64,000 nucleotides of DNA, taken from Methylomarinum vadi (lineage in GTDB: Bacteria; Pseudomonadota; Gammaproteobacteria; Methylococcales; Methylomonadaceae). The stretch covers positions 806,001 through 870,000 of the forward strand of contig NZ_JPON01000001.1 in the NCBI RefSeq assembly GCF_000733935.1, read 5' to 3'. This document shows, one piece after another, positions 43,693 through 53,396 of this stretch. How positions within the stretch are numbered: the stretch's first letter is position 1; every line of letters starts with the position of its first letter. A program made the position numbers and the translations under genes. Under the pieces are notes generated by a model that was given only the letters and a program-made list of their open reading frames with translations, did no database searches and was not told the DNA's origin.

Positions 43693-44284
43693 ACTAAACA
43701 ACCACCCGCTCAAGCGGGTGGGTTCCAATAACGGACTGAAAGTCCGGATACGCGTCGACTAAACGACGCGTCTTAGTCGGGCTCCATCTTGAAATTATCG
43801 TTTGGATTAGGTTCAAAGTGATGCTCCAAATATTGCTTTATCATCTCATCAGTCATTTGCCCCACTGTGGCGCAAAAATAACCGCGGGCTCAAAAATGTC
43901 GACCCCAATATCGCTTTTTCAAGTGCGGGAACTCTTCGAACAGATAGCTCGAAGTTCGTCCCTTGATTCGCCTCATGATTTCGCTTGGGGCCATAGTCGG
44001 CGGCGCACTCACCAAAATGTGCACATGATCTTTGCTCACGACACCTTTGATAATCCGTATCTCAAAGGCTTCGCATGTCTGCCGCACCAAGTCTCTCACT
44101 CGTTCGGCTATTTCATCCTTCAGCACTTTATAACGATACTTCGTAACCCAAACAAAATGATACTCAATTTGGTAAACCGTATGGCTGCCGTATCTATAGT
44201 CCATCGCCACCTCCTTGGGCAAATTATCGCAGCTAAAGCTGACCGGCTAAAGCCGGTGGTTTAAACCTTATGATGGATAATTAA
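43693..44284 (-). mobile_element. IS200/IS605-family insertion sequence, copy 2 (identical to copy 1)
   Basis: Same 592-bp sequence as 11839-12430, in the same orientation, offset by exactly 31,854 bp. Identity stops sharply at both sides (flanking base C against T on the left, A against T on the right), marking the element ends to within the shared target bases. The 3' end with its three hairpins abuts fabA; the tnpA 5' end faces slt. Confidence 0.9.
43773..44204 (-). pseudogene. tnpA: IS200-type TnpA transposase with the same in-frame TGA (copy 2)
   Basis: Identical to copy 1: ATG at 44204 with AAGGAGGT, HUH motif HVHILV, TGA at 43890-43892 after RYWGRHF, and continuation through the catalytic Tyr helix to a TAA at 43773. 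Sharing of the same nonsense codon means the mutation predates the duplication of this element. Confidence 0.85.
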
Positions 44285-44327
44285 TCCCCTATTATCTAAC
44301 AGACGTCGGAAAAAATCAGCCCTAATT

Positions 44328-46241
44328 TTAGCCCGGCAAGATATCCCGCATAAAATCCTTAATTTTAAGCACGTTTCGCTGTAACCGCTGTTGGTAGATT
44401 AAGGCGTAAGTAAGCACCGCCGAGACATAGGCCCGTGTTTCCCTAAATGGAATCGTCTCAATCCAGATGTCGGCGGCAATGGCGCGATCCTCGGGTAACC
44501 AGCGTTTAACCCGATGAGGACCGGCGTTATAGGCTGCGGCGGCCAAGGCATAATTGCCATCGAACTGTTCCAATAACTTCTTGTAATAGAATGTACCGTA
44601 TTTGACGTTGACGTCAGGATCGTACAGACTCCTCACACTGCGCCATTTTTCCTTCAGTTCGCGAGCGATTTGCCGGCCGGTTTTAGGCATGATTTGCATT
44701 AATCCTCTTGCCCCTACCGGCGATCTTGCATCTTGCTTGAATGCGCTTTCCCGCCGAATCAAACCAAAAACGATGGCGGGATCCAATTCCTGCCGCTCGG
44801 CATTGAGCTTTACTTGATCGGAATATTTGATCGGAAAGCGCAAACTCATATCGTCCCAATATTTTGCCCTGGCGATGGTGAAGATGGCCTCTTGGTTCCA
44901 TTGCCATTTTTCAGCCAATTTCGCGGCGACCAATATGTCATTGGTTTCTAGCCTAGAAACCGCGTACCACCACTGCCTCTTGGCCTCTTCATTACGCCCT
45001 ATTGCCCTAAACTCGGCCACCATACGAAAATCATCACGTTGTTCCAGCTTATCAATTTCCTCAGCCGAAATTGGAACGGGGCGATGATTAATCTGAATTT
45101 TGTGATCCAATTTATACGCCGACAAAAACCCGTAAAAACTTCTGTCCTCGGACAATTGGGTAAACAGCTTGTTGGCTTGTTCTTGATTACCGAACTCCTC
45201 GTAGGATCTTGCCAGCCAATAGCGCCAGGGAATATCGCGCTTTTCCTGTTCGTTCAGTTTCTTCAGGGATTTTTCCACATGCTGCCAATTCTGTTCCCGC
45301 AGTGCCGTTCTGATTTGCCACTCGCGAACCTCTTTATCGGATTTATTCAATTTATCAAGCCGAGCGTAAGCCTGCTTATCGCGCCTGAATGCCAAGCCCA
45401 ACGCCAAACGCCTTTCAATCTGTTCCGCCCGATGTTGTGGGATAATGTATTGATCTTTATACCGGTCCCATATTTCGGCCGCCGTGGCCGAGTTGCCTCT
45501 AGCGATACGATCCACGGCATGAGCGAATATCAAACCCGCCTGGCTGCCCCCCTGACTCCAGTTGGTGCCATTACTGACTAATTGCGGATTACGATGGACT
45601 TTCAACCATAATTCAGCGACATCCCTATCCTTGGTGGACATTAAGCTTTCAATATAGGAGGCCAGTTGCACCTTGTCATTACCTAGCGCCGCTTGAAATC
45701 GCTGCCAAAGCATATCGCGAGTAAAATATTTTGATTTAATAAGGCGATTGAATAATGAATCGCAGTTGGACGGTTGCGAATGGCCAACGACCCAGAGTTT
45801 TCTGGCCGCTTTCAATGCCGTGGTTTTTTGTCCGGCATTATACTTGGCCCAATGATAATCGCATTGCAATTCAGCACTGCTAGAACTCCGGTAATGCTTA
45901 ATCAATGCTTTCCAGTTTTTATTCTTGGCCAATTGTCGCAGCCATCGGTTTTGCAACAAACCGGCGTAACGCGTCGTTCGATATTTTAAAATAAAGCTTT
46001 CTATCTCTTCATTATGATCGAGATGGGTTTTTAGCCACTGATAGCGTAAATAGGGATATAACGGATAATCCCTCAGTTGCTCGGCCAATTGTTGATATTC
46101 GCTATTTTTGTGTAAACGAATATACTTTTCCGCTTGCAAGAATTTTTCTCTCGATTCAGACAAGGAAGCCGCTGAAGCTAACGTTATACCTTCCATTAAG
46201 CAAAAACAGCAGAGAATTATCAGTCGAAGTGTGTCAAACAT
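44328..46241 (-). CDS. slt: Soluble lytic murein transglycosylase
   Basis: Periplasmic enzyme cleaving peptidoglycan with formation of 1,6-anhydromuropeptides. Seen: 637 aa; signal peptide of about 24 residues; long alpha-superhelical U and L domains; C-terminal SLT domain with catalytic Glu near residue 497 (GLIRRESAFKQ), then SPVGARGLMQIMPKTG and ALAAAAYNAGPHRV. Start ATG 46241 with a weak Shine-Dalgarno. Before IS200 insertion, fabA lay roughly 70 bp downstream on the same strand. Confidence 0.93.
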   Translation of the reverse strand: MFDTLRLIILCCFCLMEGITLASAASLSESREKFLQAEKYIRLHKNSEYQQLAEQLRDYPLYPYLRYQWLKTHLDHNEEIESFILKYRTTRYAGLLQNRWLRQLAKNKNWKALIKHYRSSSSAELQCDYHWAKYNAGQKTTALKAARKLWVVGHSQPSNCDSLFNRLIKSKYFTRDMLWQRFQAALGNDKVQLASYIESLMSTKDRDVAELWLKVHRNPQLVSNGTNWSQGGSQAGLIFAHAVDRIARGNSATAAEIWDRYKDQYIIPQHRAEQIERRLALGLAFRRDKQAYARLDKLNKSDKEVREWQIRTALREQNWQHVEKSLKKLNEQEKRDIPWRYWLARSYEEFGNQEQANKLFTQLSEDRSFYGFLSAYKLDHKIQINHRPVPISAEEIDKLEQRDDFRMVAEFRAIGRNEEAKRQWWYAVSRLETNDILVAAKLAEKWQWNQEAIFTIARAKYWDDMSLRFPIKYSDQVKLNAERQELDPAIVFGLIRRESAFKQDARSPVGARGLMQIMPKTGRQIARELKEKWRSVRSLYDPDVNVKYGTFYYKKLLEQFDGNYALAAAAYNAGPHRVKRWLPEDRAIAADIWIETIPFRETRAYVSAVLTYALIYQQRLQRNVLKIKDFMRDILPG

Positions 46242-46407
46242 CAGAAATGGGTCTGATAAAATGTGAATGAGTGAACTAAACTAAACGGTAGTATAAGTTT
46301 GCGTGATCTGCAATGCCTTCCTTCTCGACCGAGAAATAAGAGTGTTGTTCCCCAACAAACCACAAGATTTTATCGAAAGAACAATGCCGATAGAACGCAA
46401 AACTAAT

Positions 46408-46437
46408 TTTCCAAAACGCTGCTCCGACAGTTATAAT
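46408..46437 (+). promoter_or_regulatory. Candidate promoter of the ABC exporter-PHP genes
   Basis: TTTCCA, 18 bp, TATAAT on the plus strand, 34 bp before the GTG start. The rest of the 46242-46470 divergent interval shows no further feature. Confidence 0.5.
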
Positions 46438-46470
46438 TGATCAGATTTAAGCAATCGCCACATTCTCGAC

Positions 46471-48267
46471 GTGACTCGTTCTCGCTCATCACAAGCGCGC
46501 CATTATTCATGGAACTATATTTATAAAATAGCACTGGAACACAAAAAGGAACTGTTTTCGGCTCATGTCATCGCCATATTAGCCACGATTGCCAGTGTGC
46601 CGGTCCCCCTTTTGATGCCGCTGCTAGTGGACGAAGTGCTGTTAGAAAAACCCGGGGTAACCGTCGCATTCATTAATCGTTTTATTCCCGCCGATTGGCA
46701 ACAGCCGCTGACTTACATCGGTATCATCCTAATCGTCAGCCTGCTGATGAGATTGTTCGCACTAATCCTCAATATCATTCAAACCCGCCAGTTTTCACTG
46801 GTCGCCAAGGATGTCATTTTTCGTATCCGCCGCAACCTAATCAACCATCTACAGAGTATTTCCATGTCGGAATACGAAAGCCTGGGTAGTGGAACGGTTG
46901 TCACCCATTTGGTCACCGATCTCGACACCATCGATACGTTTATCGGCTCGACAATCAGTAAACTGTTGATCGCGTGTCTGACTGTCATCGGTACGGCAAT
47001 TATCTTGTTATGGATGCACTGGCAATTAGGCTTATTCATTTTGTTTCTAAACCCGGTAGTTATTTATTTCGCCAAGGTCGTCGGCTCCCGCATCAAGGAT
47101 TTGAAGGCCAGGGAAAACCGGGCATATGGCCTATTCCAGCAGGCCTTGACCGAAACATTGGAAGCCATTCACCAAATCCGTGCTAGCAATCGTGAAAAAC
47201 ACTATTGCCAACGCCTGATAGATTCCGCCCTGACGGTAAAAAATCATTCGACAGCCTTTGCCTGGAAAAGCGATGCCGCCGGCCGCCTCAGCTTTCTGGT
47301 CTTCTTGTTCGGTTTCGACATTTTCAGGGCGACGGCGATGTTCATGGTGCTCTATTCGGACTTAACCATTGGCCAAATGCTGGCGGTGTTCGGCTATCTT
47401 TGGTTCATGATGGCACCGGTTCAGGAAATCTTGGGCATTCAGCATGCCTATTATGCCGCCAAAGCCGCGCTGCATAGAGTCAACAATTTAAACCAGTTAC
47501 GGCAAGAACCGCATTATCCTCATCTTGACAACCCGTTTCTGCACAGCAACACAGTCAGCGTCAGAATCGAGGACTTGCATTTCAGTTACAAAGACGAGCC
47601 GGTGCTGAATGGCATTCATCTCAACATCAAAAAAGGCGAAAAAGTTGCACTGGTCGGAGCCAGCGGCGGAGGCAAATCGACTTTGGCGCAAACCTTGATC
47701 GGACTGTACCCCCCCAATCGGGGTAAAATTTATTTCGACAATGTTCCGATTGAGCGGATCGGCATGGAAGTCGTCCGCGAACATGTCGCCACCGTATTGC
47801 AACACCCTGCACTGTTTAACGATACGATCAGGGCCAATCTGACGTTGGGCCGCGATATTCCGGACCAGGATTTATGGCAAGCCTTGGAAATCGCGCAATT
47901 AAAAACCGCCATCTCTGCCTTAGATCAAGGCCTGGATACTATCGTCGGCTTACACGGCATGCGCCTGTCGGGCGGACAACGGCAACGCCTGGCAATTGCG
48001 CGTATGATCGTCAGCAACCCCAAGGTGGTGATCCTGGATGAAGCAACATCGGCCCTGGACACGGACACCGAACATCAAGTCCATAGCGCCTTGGCCGACT
48101 TTCTTCATGACAAGACCACCATCATCATCGCCCACCGCTTAAGCGCCGTTAAGCAGGCCAATCATGTCTATGTCTTCGAAGAAGGCCGTATTTGCGAGCA
48201 AGGCAAGCATGCAACTTTGATTCAACAAAACGGTCTTTATGCCAAACTCTATGGAGAGTACCAATAA
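46471..48267 (+). CDS. ABC exporter, fused membrane and ATPase domains (MsbA-like)
   Basis: 598 aa homodimer-type exporter. Six-helix membrane domain (residues 25-320) and ATPase domain with Walker A GASGGGKST, signature LSGGQRQRLAIARMI, Walker B VVILDEATSALD and the H-loop IAHR. The start is GTG at 46471 with no clear Shine-Dalgarno. The layout fits lipid or polysaccharide/peptide exporters; the substrate is unknown. The PHP gene follows 3 bp later, so the two are co-transcribed. Confidence 0.85.
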   Translation: MTRSRSSQARHYSWNYIYKIALEHKKELFSAHVIAILATIASVPVPLLMPLLVDEVLLEKPGVTVAFINRFIPADWQQPLTYIGIILIVSLLMRLFALILNIIQTRQFSLVAKDVIFRIRRNLINHLQSISMSEYESLGSGTVVTHLVTDLDTIDTFIGSTISKLLIACLTVIGTAIILLWMHWQLGLFILFLNPVVIYFAKVVGSRIKDLKARENRAYGLFQQALTETLEAIHQIRASNREKHYCQRLIDSALTVKNHSTAFAWKSDAAGRLSFLVFLFGFDIFRATAMFMVLYSDLTIGQMLAVFGYLWFMMAPVQEILGIQHAYYAAKAALHRVNNLNQLRQEPHYPHLDNPFLHSNTVSVRIEDLHFSYKDEPVLNGIHLNIKKGEKVALVGASGGGKSTLAQTLIGLYPPNRGKIYFDNVPIERIGMEVVREHVATVLQHPALFNDTIRANLTLGRDIPDQDLWQALEIAQLKTAISALDQGLDTIVGLHGMRLSGGQRQRLAIARMIVSNPKVVILDEATSALDTDTEHQVHSALADFLHDKTTIIIAHRLSAVKQANHVYVFEEGRICEQGKHATLIQQNGLYAKLYGEYQ

Positions 48268-48270
48268 ATC

Positions 48271-49101
48271 ATGGAAAAATACGATCTACACTGCCACTCT
48301 ACCGCTTCGGACGGCGCCTTGTCGCCTAAAAAGTTGGTGCTCAGAGCCCGCGAACAAGGCGTTACCGTTCTGGCCTTGACCGACCACGATACCATCGACG
48401 GACTCGATGAAGCGCAACAAACCGCTACGGAACTCGGCATCCGTTTCATCTCCGGCATTGAATTATCGACCACTTGGGAAAACAAATGTTTTCATGTCGT
48501 GGGTTTAGACATAGATCCTTGCCACCCCGCCCTACTCGACGGTATTCGAACCCAACAGGGTATTCGCGCGGAACGGGCCAGAAAAATCGCCTGGAAGCTA
48601 GAGAAAAAACGCATCCCCGGCGCCTACGAGGCCGTCAAGGCAGCTGCCGGGACGGGCATGATCACCCGCTCGCATTTCGCCGATTTTCTGGTCACCAATC
48701 ATTTTGTCGACAGCCAGCAGCACGCATTCGATAAATATCTGGGCCGGGGGAAACCGGCCTACGTCGCCACCGTTTGGGCGGACCTACAACAGGCCATCGA
48801 CTGGATCAAAACTAGCGGCGGCATTGCCGTGTTGGCGCACCCTTTGCGTTATAACCTGAGCGGAAATTGGATGACTCGCGCCTTGACGGCGTTCAAGAAT
48901 GCCGGCGGCCAAGGCATGGAGGTCGTGACCGGACGCAGCTCGGTCGATGACATACAACGTAGCCATTTCCTGGCGCAAAAGTTCCAATTATTTGCATCAC
49001 AAGGTTCCGATTTTCATACGCCCAAAGATCCTTGGGTAGAACTGGGGCGCCTGGCCGAACTCCCTTATGGCAGCCGCCCGGTCTGGGATCTGTTCGATTA
49101 A
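48271..49101 (+). CDS. rnm: PHP-domain 5'-3' exoribonuclease, RNase AM (YciV/TrpH-like)
   Basis: 276 aa PHP phosphoesterase. Metal-binding motifs in order: DLHCHSTASDG at residues 5-15, LTDHDTIDG, SGIELS, SHFADFL, LAHPLRY and GSDFHTP. In E. coli this protein trims 5' ends of rRNAs and short RNA oligonucleotides. Directly downstream of the ABC exporter. AGAG-type Shine-Dalgarno within the end of the exporter gene. Confidence 0.87.
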   Translation: MEKYDLHCHSTASDGALSPKKLVLRAREQGVTVLALTDHDTIDGLDEAQQTATELGIRFISGIELSTTWENKCFHVVGLDIDPCHPALLDGIRTQQGIRAERARKIAWKLEKKRIPGAYEAVKAAAGTGMITRSHFADFLVTNHFVDSQQHAFDKYLGRGKPAYVATVWADLQQAIDWIKTSGGIAVLAHPLRYNLSGNWMTRALTAFKNAGGQGMEVVTGRSSVDDIQRSHFLAQKFQLFASQGSDFHTPKDPWVELGRLAELPYGSRPVWDLFD

Positions 49102-49198
49102 TCCTCTTCAAGCCTAGAAAATGATCTTCAGAAGGTTTGCCAGCCGCCGATAATTCCGGTAGATTGCCAACAGCTATGTAACTATCGCGGGCCGCAAC

Positions 49199-50632
49199 AT
49201 GGGTCAAGAAATCTCATTTTCGAGTTTCGAGCAAGGAGATTTTGATCGTTATTATCAAAAACTTCAGCAGGAAACCGCATTACTCGAGCGGATCATGGAG
49301 AAAAACGGTTTCTCCACACGTTCTCCGGTAGCCGGCTTTGAAATTGAAGCCTGGATAGTAGATCGACATTTTCGTCCCTCACCGATCAACGCCCAATTCT
49401 TAAAGACGCTCGACCATCCCTTGGCATTCGAGGAATTGGCAAAGTTCAACATTGAATTGAACAGCACCCCCACGCCCTTGGCCGGCAATGTCTTCAGCCG
49501 CTTACAAAAACAGCTCCAAACCACTTGGGATAGCGCCTCGCGACATGCCGAGTCGATGCAAAACAGGTTGCTGATGATTGGTATTTTACCCACATTGCGG
49601 CAAAGCGATCTGACCCTAAAAAACATGTCGGACCTTAATCGCTACCGCGCCTTGAACGAGCAAATCCTGCAATCACGGGGCAAACCGTTACACCTGGACA
49701 TTAACGGCAATGAACACCTGAAGCTCGACCACCACGATGTGATGCTGGAGTCGGCCACGACCTCTTTCCAGATACATATTCAGGTACCATTAACCGTCGC
49801 CCATCATTTCTACAATGCCTCGATTATCGCCTCGGCCGCGATCGTTGCCATTTGCGCCAACGCGCCCTATTTATTCGGCAAGGATTTATGGCACGAATCG
49901 CGCATTCCCTTGTTCGAACAAGCAATCGAAACCGGCGGCTATGCGGGCGCCTCGCAAGGGCCGGTCAGGCGCGTCAGTTTCGGTACCGATTATGCCCGAA
50001 AATCCATTTTTGAATGCTTTAACGAAAATCTACAGCATTTTCCAATTTTATTGCCGGAAAAATTGGACACAGTTCCTGAAGCCTTTGCCCATTTGAAATT
50101 GCATAACGGCACCATCTGGCGCTGGAACCGGCCGTTGATCGGATTCGACGACGACGGTACCCCGCATATTAGAATCGAACACCGCACTCCGGCGTCCGGG
50201 CCGACGGTCATCGACTCGATCGCCAACGCCGCTTTTTATTACGGACTGGCAAAAAACCTCTGCGATGAAATTATGGAAAAAGGCCCGCCCATACCTTTTT
50301 CCCAAGCCAAGGATAATTTTTATCAAGCCGCCCGGCATGGTATCGATGCCCATATCAATTGGATCGGCGGTGAAAAAATACGCTTGCACACCCTTATTCA
50401 AAAAGAGCTGATCAAGCGCGCGGTGCTGGGACTGGCATCGCTCGGGGTCAGTCGCTGTGATAGTGAGGATTATCTCGATATAATGATGCAAAGACTCAAT
50501 AACAAACAAACCGGTTGCCAATGGCAACGGCAGTTTATTCAAGAACAAGGTAAGAACTTTAAGCTAATGACTGAAACGTATCTGCACAACCAACAATCCG
50601 GCAAACCAGTCAGCGAATGGAGTATTGCCTGA
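49199..50632 (+). CDS. GCS2-type glutamate-cysteine ligase family protein
   Basis: 477 aa ATP-grasp-like carboxylate-amine ligase family. Seen: VAGFEIEAWIVD near residue 45, FNIELNSTP around 82-90, ATTSFQIHIQVP near 185, and the late segment IRIEHRTPASGPTVIDS. The family includes gamma-glutamyl-cysteine ligases and others that join glutamate to amines, so the product is not certain. Only one base separates its stop from the next gene, and a third gene follows with overlap, forming a tight three-gene unit. Confidence 0.8.
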   Translation: MGQEISFSSFEQGDFDRYYQKLQQETALLERIMEKNGFSTRSPVAGFEIEAWIVDRHFRPSPINAQFLKTLDHPLAFEELAKFNIELNSTPTPLAGNVFSRLQKQLQTTWDSASRHAESMQNRLLMIGILPTLRQSDLTLKNMSDLNRYRALNEQILQSRGKPLHLDINGNEHLKLDHHDVMLESATTSFQIHIQVPLTVAHHFYNASIIASAAIVAICANAPYLFGKDLWHESRIPLFEQAIETGGYAGASQGPVRRVSFGTDYARKSIFECFNENLQHFPILLPEKLDTVPEAFAHLKLHNGTIWRWNRPLIGFDDDGTPHIRIEHRTPASGPTVIDSIANAAFYYGLAKNLCDEIMEKGPPIPFSQAKDNFYQAARHGIDAHINWIGGEKIRLHTLIQKELIKRAVLGLASLGVSRCDSEDYLDIMMQRLNNKQTGCQWQRQFIQEQGKNFKLMTETYLHNQQSGKPVSEWSIA

Positions 50633-50633
50633 T

Positions 50634-51644
50634 ATGTCGAGATTGCGGCAATTGGATTATCTACCCGAAGGCATTTTAACGGCATCGGCGAAATCCCTGT
50701 GGAAAATCGTCCCCGAACCGACCCTGATTCACTTACAGGGCCAACAACGAGACCCTTTGTTTATCTCGGTTTTGTTACACGGTAACGAACCCACCGGCTT
50801 ACTCGCCTTGCAAGAGTTGTTGAAAAAATACAAGGATTCGCCGCTACCGCGTTCGCTGTCTATCTTTCTCGGCAACACGCAAGCCGCCAAACACGGCTTA
50901 CGCCGTTTGCAACGCCAACCCGACTTTAACCGCGTGTGGCCGGGCACGGAAATGGAGGAATGCGAAGAAACCCGAGTGATGCGGGAAATCGTCGATGTCA
51001 TGAAACACCGTCGAGTATTCGCCAGCGTCGATGTGCACAATAATACCGGACTGAATCCCCATTATGCCTGTATTAACAAATTGGATAACCGCTATTTGCA
51101 ATTGGCTTCGTTGTTCGGACACTTGATCGTCTACTTTACCCGTCCCAAGGGCGTGCAATCGATGGCTTTTGCCGAGTTATGTCCCGCCGTCACGTTGGAA
51201 TGCGGCCGCCCCGGACAGCAGCATGGAATCGAACATGCTTTCGATTTTCTAAATACTTGCCTTCATTTACAGGAAATCAGCGACCATCCGATAGCCGAAC
51301 GCAATATCGATCTCTTTCATACCGTGGCCCAGGTCAAAACCCGCGAAGAGATCGAATTCAGCTTCGAACAGCAAGACTGCGACTTATTACTGGACAAAGA
51401 CCTGGAAAAAATGAATTTCACCGAACTCGCTCCCGGCACCCTCTTCGGCACCGTCAACCACAATGGTCAAATGCCGGTTATTGCCCAGGACGAACAGGGC
51501 AACATCGTGACCGAGCATTTTTTTGAAATCAATAACAATGAGTTACTGATGAAACGTCGAACCATGCCTTCCATGTTAACCTTGGATGAAAGAGTCATCC
51601 GCCAGGACTGTCTCTGCTATTTAATGGAAAGGTTGTCGATATGA
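50634..51644 (+). CDS. Succinylglutamate desuccinylase/aspartoacylase-like zinc hydrolase (M14 fold)
   Basis: 336 aa from ATG 50634, with GGAG upstream inside the previous gene; the frame also opens at a TTG at 50625. Zinc-binding motif HGNEPTG (HxxE) near residue 50 and SVDVHNNTGLNP (third ligand His), then a C-terminal beta domain. Members hydrolyse N-acyl amino acids or amides. Being sandwiched between a glutamyl ligase and a cysteine-cluster protein suggests synthesis/breakdown of a glutamyl or acyl-amino compound; inference only. Confidence 0.82.
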   Translation: MSRLRQLDYLPEGILTASAKSLWKIVPEPTLIHLQGQQRDPLFISVLLHGNEPTGLLALQELLKKYKDSPLPRSLSIFLGNTQAAKHGLRRLQRQPDFNRVWPGTEMEECEETRVMREIVDVMKHRRVFASVDVHNNTGLNPHYACINKLDNRYLQLASLFGHLIVYFTRPKGVQSMAFAELCPAVTLECGRPGQQHGIEHAFDFLNTCLHLQEISDHPIAERNIDLFHTVAQVKTREEIEFSFEQQDCDLLLDKDLEKMNFTELAPGTLFGTVNHNGQMPVIAQDEQGNIVTEHFFEINNNELLMKRRTMPSMLTLDERVIRQDCLCYLMERLSI

Positions 51645-52069
51645 GATTTTGGGAGCAAAAAACACTGGCCGAAATGACCACCGAGGAATGGGAGTCATTA
51701 TGTGACAATTGCGGAAAATGCTGCCTAAATAAATTGGAGGACGAAGACACTGGCGACATTTATTTCACCAGCGTGGCATGCGACCTAATCGATCTGGACA
51801 GCTGCCGCTGCACCCGCTACGACGACCGCTGCCGGCTCGTGCCGGACTGTCTGGATCTTAAGCAGCACGACTTCACCGAATATACGTGGTTGCCGTCGAC
51901 TTGCGCCTATCGCTTACTGGCGGACGGCCACCCTTTACCGGACTGGCATCCGTTAATCAGCGGCACGCATGAGTCGGTCAAAGACGCCGGCGCCGCGATC
52001 AGCAGTTATGCCATGAAAGAATCCGAAGTGGATAATCTGGAGGATCATATTATCGAGTGGCTGGATTGA
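51641..52069 (+). CDS. YcgN family cysteine-cluster protein
   Basis: 142 aa, UPF0260 family. Conserved cysteines: CDNCGKCCLNK at 21-31, then VACDLIDLDSCRCTRY and CRLVPDC, likely binding zinc or an Fe-S centre. The function is unknown. The start overlaps the M14 hydrolase stop (ATGA). Confidence 0.85.
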   Translation: MRFWEQKTLAEMTTEEWESLCDNCGKCCLNKLEDEDTGDIYFTSVACDLIDLDSCRCTRYDDRCRLVPDCLDLKQHDFTEYTWLPSTCAYRLLADGHPLPDWHPLISGTHESVKDAGAAISSYAMKESEVDNLEDHIIEWLD

Positions 52070-52091
52070 CCCTTCCAGCCAAATAATAACA

Positions 52092-52379
52092 TCACTCCTT
52101 GTCAATCCATTCGGACAAGGCCTCGATAATTTCTTTGGCTTGTTTTTCGCTGGATATATTGAATTTGGACTGTTGCCGGTATTCGCCGTTGCGTTTCTGA
52201 TAACGGCGAATAGTGAATTTATCCGGACCGTATTCTTCTTTACTGCGGTTCCAATCCTGATATCGAAAAATAACGGTTGCCCAGGCGCCTTTGCTAAGCA
52301 CTTTTTTATCCAGCTCTTTGACTGTTTCTATGCCGCCATCTTCATAGCTGACAGTCAGTTCATCAACCGTTTCGGCCAT
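52092..52379 (-). CDS. Conserved small cytosolic protein, unknown function
   Basis: 95 aa with a strong AGGAG Shine-Dalgarno. Beta-rich core (ETVKELDKKVLSKGAWATVIFRYQDW, then DKFTIRRYQKRNGEYRQQSKFNIS) followed by a helix (SSEKQAKEIIEALSEWI). The strand-then-helix plan is loosely like a PC4-type nucleic-acid-binding domain, but I cannot confirm this. Convergent with ycgN; not linked to another gene. Confidence 0.6.
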   Translation of the reverse strand: MAETVDELTVSYEDGGIETVKELDKKVLSKGAWATVIFRYQDWNRSKEEYGPDKFTIRRYQKRNGEYRQQSKFNISSEKQAKEIIEALSEWIDKE

Positions 52380-52448
52380 AGTATTCTCCTAAATGTTAAC
52401 CGGGCAGCAGTCTATCAAGTAAATGCCGTACTGCCAATACGCTCGGCA

Positions 52449-53396
52449 CTATTTCATCATGAATTGGCCGAATGCACGACTGCCTTCTCCGGATACGATC
52501 GTCGCGGTGACTTGCAAAGTTTTTGCGTCGATCACCGAGACGGTCCCGTCGAACCAATTGGCCACGTAGACATGCCTGTCGTCGGGATGCGTGCTAATCC
52601 CTTCGGGCTTTTCACCGACTTCGATGACCGCAATCGGTTTTAAACTGGCGGTATCGATCACCGAAACGGTGCTGTCGTCCTGATTGGTGACGAATAAGCG
52701 GCTGTCATCGAGCGCTAAAGCGACCGCATAAGGTCTGGCACCCACTTTAACGGTAGCCCGACGTTTCAGATGACCGGGGACCAACACCGTGACGTCATCG
52801 CTTTCCACATTCGCCGTATAAATGTGTCGACCATCGGCTGAAACGGTAATGCCAAATGGGTGTATCCCGACCTTGGTGGTATTTCGGATTTTCAGACTGC
52901 TCAAGTCTATTTGTGAAATTGAATCGTCCATGCGGTTGGCGACATACAGCCAGCGATTATCGGGACTTACCACCATGCCGGATGGCGACCGGCCTACCTG
53001 AATTTTACTGAGGTGGGCTAAAGAACGGCTGTCGAAAACGTCGACGGTATTTTCGTACCAATCGGCGACAAAGATTCTATCGCCGGGAATATCGACGGCG
53101 ATCCCTAAGGAAGCGCCGCCCACCTTGACCTTGTCGAGTAATTGCAGATTTTGGCTATCCAGCACGGCGAAACCACCACCCTCCGGGGTGCTGATGTAAA
53201 CTTGACGCAGAGGTTGGTTAACGGCAACGCCGGCCGGCTTTCCGCTTACCGCGATATTCTTAATCACTTTCTGCTGCCCGGTATCGAGTACCGACACATT
53301 ATTGTCGAGCTGGTCGGTAATGAAGGCGTATGTCCCTGCCTGCGCAGCAATGCTGAACAGAAAGGCGGTAACGGTTGCCGTAATTAATTTTTTCAT
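52449..53396 (-). CDS. YVTN-family beta-propeller protein, PQQ-catabolism-associated type
   Basis: 315 aa with signal peptide (cleavage after AQA, residue 20). About seven repeats of the form VxVGxxPxGxxVxxDxRxxYVANxxDxTVSVID, for example VGEKPEGISTHPDDRHVYVA. Such propellers accompany PQQ-dependent dehydrogenase systems. A periplasmic scaffold or binding role is likely. It precedes no other gene closely; the MxaD-like gene is 102 bp upstream on the same strand. Confidence 0.82.
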   Translation of the reverse strand: MKKLITATVTAFLFSIAAQAGTYAFITDQLDNNVSVLDTGQQKVIKNIAVSGKPAGVAVNQPLRQVYISTPEGGGFAVLDSQNLQLLDKVKVGGASLGIAVDIPGDRIFVADWYENTVDVFDSRSLAHLSKIQVGRSPSGMVVSPDNRWLYVANRMDDSISQIDLSSLKIRNTTKVGIHPFGITVSADGRHIYTANVESDDVTVLVPGHLKRRATVKVGARPYAVALALDDSRLFVTNQDDSTVSVIDTASLKPIAVIEVGEKPEGISTHPDDRHVYVANWFDGTVSVIDAKTLQVTATIVSGEGSRAFGQFMMK

